Source of the DNA: Bacteroidota bacterium
GTDB taxonomy: Bacteria; Bacteroidota; Rhodothermia; Rhodothermales; UBA10348
NCBI GenBank assembly: GCA_029262835.1
Contig: JAJCYQ010000043.1
Coordinates: forward strand, 1 to 64,000
Direction of reading: 5' to 3'
Length of the DNA stretch: 64,000 nucleotides
Below, one piece after another: positions 58,210-64,000 of this stretch. How positions within the stretch are numbered: the first letter of the stretch is position 1; the number at the start of each line of letters is the position of its first letter. Both the position numbers and the translations under genes were made by a program. The notes under the pieces are model-generated. The model made no database searches and was not told the DNA's origin. It saw nothing but the letters and a program-made list of their open reading frames with translations.

Positions 58210-59313
58210 CTATCCGCGGCGGAAAGCGAAGGAATTATAGGTGTTCTCGGCCGTGCCGAGCCAGGCGTTCGAGGCGTCGGAAAATGCGCGGTAGCTCTCC
58301 AGTATGCGGGCGTACTCGGGGCGCGAGGCGGCTTCCTGCGCCTGCAGGTCTCGCGTTATTTCCTCCGCCGCCGACATGATGTCGCGCGAGAAGGGCCGCA
58401 GCGTAATGTCCGTTGCAAGCAGACGCTTCAGCGCCGGGGGGTTTTTGGCGTCGTAGGAGGCCACCATGTCCACATTCGCCTCGGCGCAGGCTGCCTCGAG
58501 GGCCGCCTGGTAGGTCGACGGCAGTGTGGCCCACGCATCCTGGTTGATATAGAAACTCAGCCCCGGTCCGGGCTCCCACCATCCTGGGTAGTAGTAATTC
58601 CTGGCCACCTGGTGGAAACCAAGCTTTTCGTCATCGTAGGGGCCCGACCACTCCGTGGCGTCGATGGTGCCGGTTTCGAGGGCCGCATAGATTTCGCCGC
58701 CGCCGAGGACCTGCACATTCACGCCAAGCTCGGCCATGACCTTGCCGCCGAGGCCCGGGATCCGCATTTTGAGTCCATTCAGATCCTGCGCGCTTTCGAC
58801 CTGCCGGCGGAACCAGCCGCCCATCTGCACGCCCGTGTTGCCCCCGGGATAGTTGCGGATGTTGAAGTCGGCAAAGAGGGCGCGCATGAGCTCCATGCCC
58901 TCACCGTAGTACATCCACGCATTGAGCTGTCGCGCGTTCATGCCGAAGGGCACGGTCGCGTCGAACGCAAAAGCCGGATTGAGCCCCGTGAAATAGTAAC
59001 TCGCCGAGTGGCCCATCTGCAGTGTGCCCTTCTGGACGGTCTCCAGGACCTGGTCGTAGGGCACGATTTCTCCGGCTGGAAACACGCGGATGGTGAAGCG
59101 GCCATCGGTGAGCGCATCGACCCGGCGCGCCATGACCTCGGCCGCTCCATAAATGGTATCGAGCGAGCGGGGAAAGCTCGATGCGAGCCGCCACGACACC
59201 CGCGGACGGGTCTGCACGGCGGCCGGGCCCTCCTCCGAAGCGGCGCATCCACCAAGAACAGCCCCGGCAGCGGCTGTTACGGAAGCCTTTTTGACAAAAT
59301 CACGGCGTTTCAT
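58210..59313 (-). CDS. dctP: TRAP transporter substrate-binding lipoprotein (DctP, TakP-like)
   Basis: This 367-residue receptor has a twin-arginine signal (MKRRDFVKKAS) ending in a lipobox (LGGC). The mature protein resembles TakP, the alpha-keto-acid receptor of Rhodobacter: LASSFPRSLDTIYGAAEVMARRV, TLQMGHSASYYFTG, FGMNARQLNAWMYYG, GNTGVQMGGWFRRQV, MRIPGLGGKVMAELG and ETGTIDATEWSGPYDD. The substrate is probably a 2-oxo acid such as pyruvate or 2-oxoglutarate (inference). It is convergent with the dctQ-dctM-glsA run and separated by 1.7 kb, an unusual split. Confidence 0.9.
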   Translation of the reverse strand: MKRRDFVKKASVTAAAGAVLGGCAASEEGPAAVQTRPRVSWRLASSFPRSLDTIYGAAEVMARRVDALTDGRFTIRVFPAGEIVPYDQVLETVQKGTLQMGHSASYYFTGLNPAFAFDATVPFGMNARQLNAWMYYGEGMELMRALFADFNIRNYPGGNTGVQMGGWFRRQVESAQDLNGLKMRIPGLGGKVMAELGVNVQVLGGGEIYAALETGTIDATEWSGPYDDEKLGFHQVARNYYYPGWWEPGPGLSFYINQDAWATLPSTYQAALEAACAEANVDMVASYDAKNPPALKRLLATDITLRPFSRDIMSAAEEITRDLQAQEAASRPEYARILESYRAFSDASNAWLGTAENTYNSFAFRRG

Positions 59314-59352
59314 AGGCGGTCACATGGCAGGGTTGGAGGACGCGGCGCGCGG

Positions 59353-60069
59353 TCAGGTTTTCATCTTCGGGCGGAGGGGCCGCATGACGATTTCCGAGAC
59401 AAGGTAGTTGTCCGGCGCCTGAAGCACATGCAGGACTGAACTTGAAACGTCCTCGCTCGTCATGGGGTTTTCCGAAATGGGCACCCCGGCTTGCTCGAAA
59501 AACTCGGTTTCGATCGATCCCGGGAAAATGCACGTGACCTTGATGCCGTCCTCGCGGAGCTCTTTGAAGAGGGCTTCAGAGTAGCCCTTGAGGCCGAATT
59601 TGGTCACATTATAAGCGCTCACGTTGGGGTTGCCCATGAGGCCGGCGACGGAGCTCACGTTCACGATGTGGCCGCCGAAGCCCGAATGCCGGTTCTGTTC
59701 CTGCATGAGGGGAATGGCAGCACGCGTGCACAGGAAAACGCCTCTCAGGTTGACGTTCATCTGCAGGTCCCAGTCGGCGGTCGGTGTATCTTTGGCCTGG
59801 CCGAATTTGCCGAGCCCGGCGTTGTTGACCAGGATGTCGAGCCGGTCGCCGATGCGCTGGAAGGCCTGCTGGATGGCCTCTTCACTCGTGACGTCAGCGG
59901 CGAGCGGAACGAACGCGTTGCCCAGTTCCTGCTGGAGAGCCGCGAGGCGCTCCTCGCGCCGGGCCAGTCCAAAGACGCGGGCACCGCGGGCCACGAGATC
60001 GCGGGATATCTGGGCGCCGAGACCAGCGCTGGCACCTGTAACAAGGGCGATTTTATCTGTAAGTTGCAT
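59353..60069 (-). CDS. Short-chain dehydrogenase/reductase
   Basis: This 238-residue enzyme has the NAD(P)-binding TGASAGLGAQISRDL at 12-26, LVNNAGLGKFGQ near 84-95, the catalytic serine in VNVSSVAGL and the YNVTK pair (Y152, K156). It ends soon after TCIFPGSIETEF. The substrate cannot be predicted. It precedes the TRAP receptor gene on the same strand with a 39-base gap. Confidence 0.92.
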   Translation of the reverse strand: MQLTDKIALVTGASAGLGAQISRDLVARGARVFGLARREERLAALQQELGNAFVPLAADVTSEEAIQQAFQRIGDRLDILVNNAGLGKFGQAKDTPTADWDLQMNVNLRGVFLCTRAAIPLMQEQNRHSGFGGHIVNVSSVAGLMGNPNVSAYNVTKFGLKGYSEALFKELREDGIKVTCIFPGSIETEFFEQAGVPISENPMTSEDVSSSVLHVLQAPDNYLVSEIVMRPLRPKMKT

Positions 60070-60415
60070 GTAATGCTGTAATTGTTGTCAGTGGCGGCTT
60101 GCATGCTGCGACGGGGGGTGGTGTTCCCGCGCGCGTCCTAGTGTCACGTCACGCCTGATCTGTCGGGTTCTGCGTGGCCTGCCTGCCCGCTGACAGCGTT
60201 CCCCTCACTCGCCGTAGCTGTGGCTACGCCTCTTTCGGGCGCCTTGTCAACAAGCAGGCATCCACACGCATCCAACCGACATTCCAGACGTGACGTGACA
60301 CGGGGGGCGTTTTCGGGAGTATCCTGGCCCCGTTTCCGGAAGTATATTGCGGCAAAGCTGCGGCCTATTTTCTCGGCGTGGTCAACAGCCAGGGACCATT
60401 TCGTTACGTGTGATT
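60070..60415. other. 346-base intergenic region carrying a foldback element
   Basis: The region between the divergent SDR and trmH genes holds no plausible gene. Half of it is the 161-bp inverted-repeat element at 60141-60301. The last 100 bases are less structured and must include the trmH promoter. Confidence 0.7.
60141..60301. mobile_element. 161-bp foldback (MITE-like) element
   Basis: The element starts with GTGTCACGTCACG and ends with its exact complement CGTGACGTGACAC. Inside, the two arms stay alignable for most of their length: TGTCGG, TGCGTG, TGCCTGC, TGACA and GGCGTAGC (GCCGTAGC on the left) recur in both in the same order. A 6-bp hairpin (CGTAGC/GCTACG) forms the apex. No open reading frame and no clear target-site duplication are present. 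It could be a MITE-like miniature element or a REP-like structured repeat. Confidence 0.6.
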
Positions 60416-61222
60416 ATGGATGATTCGGTGCATGACAATTCGGTGCATGACAATTCGATGCATGACAATGCGCACGGTGCGGTAGAGGAGACGCCAGCGC
60501 GCGCCTCGGCCGCACGCGAGCTTTCCCGAATAGAGGAGGATGCCCGCGGCCGCTTCGAAGGGTTTTGCGTCGGCAGTCAGCACCTTTCGCCCGCCGACAT
60601 TATTCGGCGCCTTGGGCCACATCTGTCGGAGGAGCGCGCCGAGCGCATTCGTCGCGTGGTGCGCGAGCGGACGTACCATGTGGTGACGGTGGTCGAGGGG
60701 CTCGCCAATACGGGGAACGTAAGCGCTGTCATGCGGACCGCCGAGGGACTCGGGATGCAGGAGTTCCACGTCATTCGCGGCAGCGTACCCCCCAAGAAAT
60801 CAGCCCGCACAACACAGGGCGCGCACAAATGGCTTGATTTGCACTTCCACGAATCGGCTGCGGCGTGCGTTCGGCCGCTGCGGCGCCGTGGTTACCGCGT
60901 TGCGGTCACGCATCTGGATGCGAAGGCTGTGCCAATCTCCTCGCTCGATTTCTCCGAGCCGGTGGCGATTGTACTGGGGAATGAGTTGTCCGGCGTCTCG
61001 GAGGAGATGATTGCGCTTGCTGACCAGACCGTTCTTCTGCCTCTCGCGGGTTTTGTACAGAGTTACAATATCTCTGTCGCCGCAGCCATGGCGCTCTACC
61101 ACGCCGACCAGGCGCGTCGGGCCGCGGGCGTCGGTTCTCTGGAAGCAGGGGAGCGCGAGCGGCTCGAGGCTGACTTCATGATACGCGCCGTGCGGCACGC
61201 CGAGCGGCTGCTCCGGCTCTGA
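60416..61222 (+). CDS. TrmH-type tRNA/rRNA 2'-O-methyltransferase (SpoU family)
   Basis: This 268-residue protein has all three SpoU motifs: ANTGNVSAVMRTAEGLG with the conserved asparagine and arginine, VAIVLGNELSGVSEEM, and LPLAGFVQSYNISVAAAMAL. It has the deep-knot SAM-binding fold and would methylate ribose in tRNA (most probably G18) or rRNA. The first 18 residues are a five-residue repeat (DDSVH, DNSVH, DNSMH, DNAHG) encoded by a 15-bp tandem array, which is not part of the family. The real start might be later if that array is not translated. Confidence 0.88.
   Translation: MDDSVHDNSVHDNSMHDNAHGAVEETPARASAARELSRIEEDARGRFEGFCVGSQHLSPADIIRRLGPHLSEERAERIRRVVRERTYHVVTVVEGLANTGNVSAVMRTAEGLGMQEFHVIRGSVPPKKSARTTQGAHKWLDLHFHESAAACVRPLRRRGYRVAVTHLDAKAVPISSLDFSEPVAIVLGNELSGVSEEMIALADQTVLLPLAGFVQSYNISVAAAMALYHADQARRAAGVGSLEAGERERLEADFMIRAVRHAERLLRL
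60419..60478 (+). repeat. 15-bp tandem repeat (4 units) at the trmH N terminus
   Basis: Units at 60419, 60434, 60449 and 60464 encode DDSVH, DNSVH, DNSMH and DNAHG. The first three differ by one to three bases and the fourth is degenerate. Confidence 0.85.
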
Positions 61223-61744
61223 TCAGCCAGACGTGACGGTGTGGTTGCAAAGCCCGCCCGAAGGATTGCATCCAGTGGGACAACTTTCACAGTCACACCC
61301 TGTGATTTCATCGTCGGCACCTGTTGTGAAGGAGCATGACGTACAGGGAGCACCTTCACACGAATGCGTATCCGGGCGCTTTGAAAGCGCATATTGACCG
61401 GTGATGTTACCACCTGTATCCATTTCGAGAGGGATGGCAATATTGGCACACTCGCCCGTAGCGCTCGTACCTTTGCCAATCAGATAGATGTAGTTACCAG
61501 TCTGGATCCAGACATCAGAAATGACGGCATCGGGTTGTTTGGTCTCAGCGCGGAGTGCATCTGATTTTTCCTGCGCAAGAGCCAGCATGGCTTCTCGTTC
61601 ACTTCCTGTGAGCTCAATCCGGTCGGGTGTCGAATTGTTGACAGCTGATTCGGACTCCGACAAAGTAGATCCGTCGTCACACGCGCTCAGAAGAAGAAAC
61701 GCAATTACAACGGCAGGAGTGATACGGCGAAATGGGCGATTCAT
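61223..61744 (-). CDS. Lipoprotein with a cysteine-rich C terminus
   Basis: This 173-residue lipoprotein has a signal and lipobox (LLSAC). A helical acidic stretch follows (ELTGSEREAMLALAQEKSDALRAETKQ as a pair of helices), then a beta-rich segment and a C-terminal tail with nine cysteines in 40 residues (CEGAPCTSC, CDCESCPTGC, GLC). The cysteine spacing could bind a metal or form a disulfide knot. No family is recognised. The stop codon lies directly next to the trmH stop. Confidence 0.65.
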   Translation of the reverse strand: MNRPFRRITPAVVIAFLLLSACDDGSTLSESESAVNNSTPDRIELTGSEREAMLALAQEKSDALRAETKQPDAVISDVWIQTGNYIYLIGKGTSATGECANIAIPLEMDTGGNITGQYALSKRPDTHSCEGAPCTSCSFTTGADDEITGCDCESCPTGCNPSGGLCNHTVTSG

Positions 61745-61809
61745 GTCGTTGGCGTTGACTTTGCTGATTATTTATACCGATGGTAAAAGAGACATGATAG
61801 AAGTGCAAA

Positions 61810-62460
61810 TCAACGAGGAAACCCATTGGATAACGGTTTTCTGGCACTTTTGGTAAACGTCAGTGCCCGGAAAAGGCCACCGAAAGCGACCGGAGTCTCT
61901 GTGATCTTCTCCAACGGGAGCCCTGCCGTCAGGTCTTTTGCGCGGCGATTTATGTCGGAGAAAAAAAGGCGCGCCGGAACGTTCAACAGGCGGCGCAGAA
62001 GGCCGGGCGAAGGCTCCGGCCCGCTCCGGAATTTGTCGAAGAGGCTGAGCGTGCCGCCGGTTTTCAGCACGCGCGTGGCCTCGGCCACGGCGGCCCGGCC
62101 GTCTGGCACGACGGCGGCAATGAGGTGCACGAGTACGACGTCAAACCCTTCGCTGTCGTTGCCGTCGGGGAAGTCGAGGTCTTCGGCGTTCATCCGCTGC
62201 GCGCTGACATCTCGGCCGAGCGCGCGGGCGCGGCGGCGCATGCTGGCCAGCTTGCGCACCGACAGGTCGGTGGCCGTGACGCGGCAGCCGCGTGGGATGT
62301 GCGCAAGGTCCAGACCTGTGCCGCAGCCGACGATGAGCACATGGTCGTCGGGGCCAATGGCTGCCTGCGTCACGGCCCGCCGCCGCGCCCCGCGGAGCGG
62401 CCAGGCGAGCAGGTCGTAAATGGGAGCGTACAGAGAGTAACGGAAGCTGGTCCAGGGCAT
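61810..62460 (-). CDS. Class I SAM-dependent methyltransferase (UbiE-like)
   Basis: This 216-residue protein shows motif I VLIVGCGTGLDLAHI (about 41-55), an acidic motif II in VTATDLSVRKL, and VLVHLIAAVVPDG with VLKTGGTLSLFDKF further on. The N terminus SFRYSLYAPIYDLLAWPLRGARRRAV resembles UbiE/COQ5-type quinone or lipid methyltransferases. The substrate is not predictable. Its upstream region is the 17-bp pyrimidine-rich repeat. Confidence 0.85.
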   Translation of the reverse strand: MPWTSFRYSLYAPIYDLLAWPLRGARRRAVTQAAIGPDDHVLIVGCGTGLDLAHIPRGCRVTATDLSVRKLASMRRRARALGRDVSAQRMNAEDLDFPDGNDSEGFDVVLVHLIAAVVPDGRAAVAEATRVLKTGGTLSLFDKFRSGPEPSPGLLRRLLNVPARLFFSDINRRAKDLTAGLPLEKITETPVAFGGLFRALTFTKSARKPLSNGFPR

Positions 62461-62483
62461 GCGCGTCCGGTTTCAGTGGGCAA

Positions 62484-62569
62484 CGGAAAGCACAACAAAA
62501 CGGAAAACTCGATAAAACAGAAAGCCCAAAAGAATGGGAAATCCGAAAAAAAGGGATGTCCGAAAAAGG
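62484..62569. repeat. 17-bp degenerate tandem repeat (5 units) in an intergenic region
   Basis: Units start at 62484, 62501, 62518, 62536 and 62553 (lengths 17, 17, 18, 17 and 17). Each opens with a core like CGGAAA or GGGAAA and most end in an A-run. The array is purine-rich on the plus strand and lies between the divergent methyltransferase and TPR lipoprotein genes. Confidence 0.7.
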
Positions 62570-62638
62570 TGATGCTGGCTTGTGGCGTGAGGGAATAAAC
62601 AGCATATTGCCCTTTCCTACCCAATGCTTTCAGAACCC

Positions 62639-64000
62639 ATGCCGAATTCCCGTTCATTTTTCACGCTCCCGGCCGCCCTGTTGGCGGCCACACTGCTCAC
62701 GCTCGTCGCCACGGGCTGCCAGCCACAGAGTCCACCGAATCTGGCCGACGGCCCGGTGCCCATCAGCGCCATGACCGATATGGACGGGCTCGGCCGCATC
62801 TACTTTCCCAACTCCGGAAATGAGGCCGCCCAGGAGCCCTTCTATCGGGGCGTGCTGCTGCTTCACAGCTTTGAGTTCGGGCGCGCGGCCGAAGCGTTCC
62901 GCGAAGCCCAGGAGGCGGACAGCACGTTCGCGCTCGCCTACTGGGGCGAAGCCATGACGTACAATCATCCGCTGTGGCGTGCGGTGGATCTTGACGCAGG
63001 CCGCGCCGTGCTCGCGCGCCTGGCCCCCACGCGGGATGAGCGCCAGCGCCGTGCCGGGACGCCGCGCGAAGCCATGTACCTTGATGCGGTCGAGGAGCTG
63101 TATGTGGATGAGGGTGGTGCGTCAAAGTCGGTGCGCGACCGCAACTACATGGAGGCCATGAAGAATCTCCACCTGTCCTGGCCTCATGATGACGAGGCCC
63201 GGACGTTTTACGCCCTGTCCATCCTGGGACTCACCAACGGCGAGCGCGATTTCCGGACGTACATGCAGGCGGCGGCCGTCGCCCAGCCTGTGTTTGAGCG
63301 CAATCCGAGGCACCCCGGCGCGGCGCACTACCTGATACACTCGTTCGACGACCCGATTCACGCTCCGCTCGGCCTTCCGGCAGCCGATGCCTATGCCGAG
63401 GTCGCGCCGGGTGCGGGTCATGCCCAGCATATGACAACGCATATTTTTGTGGCGCTTGGGCTGTGGGAGCGGGTCGTGGAAAACAACGCTCTGGCGGTTG
63501 CCACCATCCGCTCCCAGCGCGGCGACCAGGATCCGGCTCCGTGGGCATGTGGCCACTATACCTCCTGGCAGCATTATGGCCATCTGCAGCTTGGCCAGTG
63601 GACCGAGGCCGAAACCCTCATGGATGCGTGCTACGCCTGGGTTGAAGCGGGCGATGTGCATGCTGGACAGTGGGGATACTTTGCGTCCATGCGTTCGCTG
63701 CATCTACTGGAAGCTGCGCCACCGCTGGGGCAGGAGGGCGCGCCAGATTCTCTCTGGATGCGCTGGGTTGCCGACGTTCCAGCTGGCCGAAGCGAAACGG
63801 CTCCCAACGGACGCCCGGACAACCGTGCGGTCTACCTTTCGGGCGAAGGGCTTGCCCGTGTCCGGGCCGGGGATGTGCGCGGCGCGCGCGAAGCGCTCTC
63901 GGACATTCCTGTTACACCATCGGGCAACCACGTGATCCGACTGCAACTTGAAGGGTTGTTGGCGCTTGAGACGGGCCGTGCCCGCGACGGTATTGCCAAA
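62639..64000 (+). CDS. TPR-containing lipoprotein, 3' end outside the window
   Basis: The frame is open for 454 codons from ATG 62639 to the window edge. The signal ends in a lipobox (VATGC, near residue 27). The rest is helical with TPR-like features: FYRGVLLLHSFEFGRAAEAFREAQEADS, AYWGEAMTYNHPLW, HPGAAHYLIHSFDDP and QHMTTHIFVALGLWERVVENN. Conserved histidines recur in the middle (AHYLIHSFDDPIHAP), as in a set of large exported TPR proteins of unknown function. An in-frame ATG 15 bases earlier is possible. Confidence 0.8.
   Translation, partial: MPNSRSFFTLPAALLAATLLTLVATGCQPQSPPNLADGPVPISAMTDMDGLGRIYFPNSGNEAAQEPFYRGVLLLHSFEFGRAAEAFREAQEADSTFALAYWGEAMTYNHPLWRAVDLDAGRAVLARLAPTRDERQRRAGTPREAMYLDAVEELYVDEGGASKSVRDRNYMEAMKNLHLSWPHDDEARTFYALSILGLTNGERDFRTYMQAAAVAQPVFERNPRHPGAAHYLIHSFDDPIHAPLGLPAADAYAEVAPGAGHAQHMTTHIFVALGLWERVVENNALAVATIRSQRGDQDPAPWACGHYTSWQHYGHLQLGQWTEAETLMDACYAWVEAGDVHAGQWGYFASMRSLHLLEAAPPLGQEGAPDSLWMRWVADVPAGRSETAPNGRPDNRAVYLSGEGLARVRAGDVRGAREALSDIPVTPSGNHVIRLQLEGLLALETGRARDGIAK

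Noticed and set aside
60141-60301. Target-site duplication around the foldback element
   Set aside because: Flanks were compared (CCTA before, GGGG after) and no direct repeat was found, so insertion by transposition is not shown.
1-64000. CRISPR arrays, prophage or integrative-element genes
   Set aside because: No regularly spaced repeat-spacer pattern, integrase, transposase or phage structural gene was recognised; the tandem repeats found have no spacers.

Overview
The window looks like a chromosomal segment of a high-GC, Gram-negative, aerobic heterotroph on the Bacteroidota side of the tree. A Rhodothermota/Rhodothermia-like lineage is my best guess. The supporting signs are a Bacteroidetes-type RNA polymerase omega subunit (rpoZ), a UvrA without the first CxxC zinc knuckle, several TAnnTTTG (Bacteroidetes -7 type) boxes, few Shine-Dalgarno sequences, many lipoproteins and an OmpA/PKD outer-membrane protein. 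The taxonomic placement is inference. No rRNA, CRISPR array or intact transposase gene is visible.

Layout. 1-7.3 kb: DUF2721 membrane protein, TPR cytochrome c, AI-2E family permease, GIY-YIG protein, YheT-type hydrolase, small zinc-ribbon protein, secreted PHP phosphoesterase and a PAS-PAS-SpoIIE phosphatase. 7.4-19.8 kb: a tightly packed operon hemA-hemCD-hemB-hemQ-hemE-hemY-hemL-hemH-hemD plus a mercuric-reductase-like flavoprotein. As annotated it encodes every step from glutamyl-tRNA to heme through the coproporphyrin-dependent branch. 19.8-31.4 kb: tRNA-Gln(CTG), PlsC acyltransferase, Ig-like lipoprotein, rpoZ, an Fe-S membrane protein, uvrA, an M24 peptidase and a beta-lactamase-fold protein that has lost its nucleophile. 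31.4-44.3 kb: a co-directional run on the minus strand with a multicopper oxidase, a small secreted protein, seven tandem paralogues of a secreted LVIVD beta-propeller protein and a conserved protein upstream. 44.4-49.0 kb: LytS/LytTR two-component pair, two YceI-like proteins, a zinc-ribbon protein and a ribosomal-oxygenase-like cupin. 49-64 kb: OmpA/PKD protein, citrate synthase, uracil-DNA glycosylase-like protein, RarA, a split TRAP transporter (DctQM plus a TakP-like binding protein) around glutaminase, an SDR, TrmH, a Cys-rich lipoprotein, a methyltransferase and the start of a TPR lipoprotein.

Cross-cutting signals. (1) The whole segment carries short degenerate tandem repeats of 14-27 bp. 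Inside genes the unit is always a multiple of three (15, 18, 21, 27 bp); two of the four between genes use 14 and 17 bp. They are densest in the heme operon. (2) One 26-bp palindromic sequence occurs twice, 45 kb apart, each time carrying the stop codon of the gene it ends. (3) A 161-bp foldback element with perfect 13-bp terminal inverted repeats lies upstream of trmH. (4) The seven-gene LVIVD array beside a multicopper oxidase is the best candidate for an undescribed extracellular system.

All identities come from reading motifs and family resemblance by eye; nothing was searched or aligned computationally.
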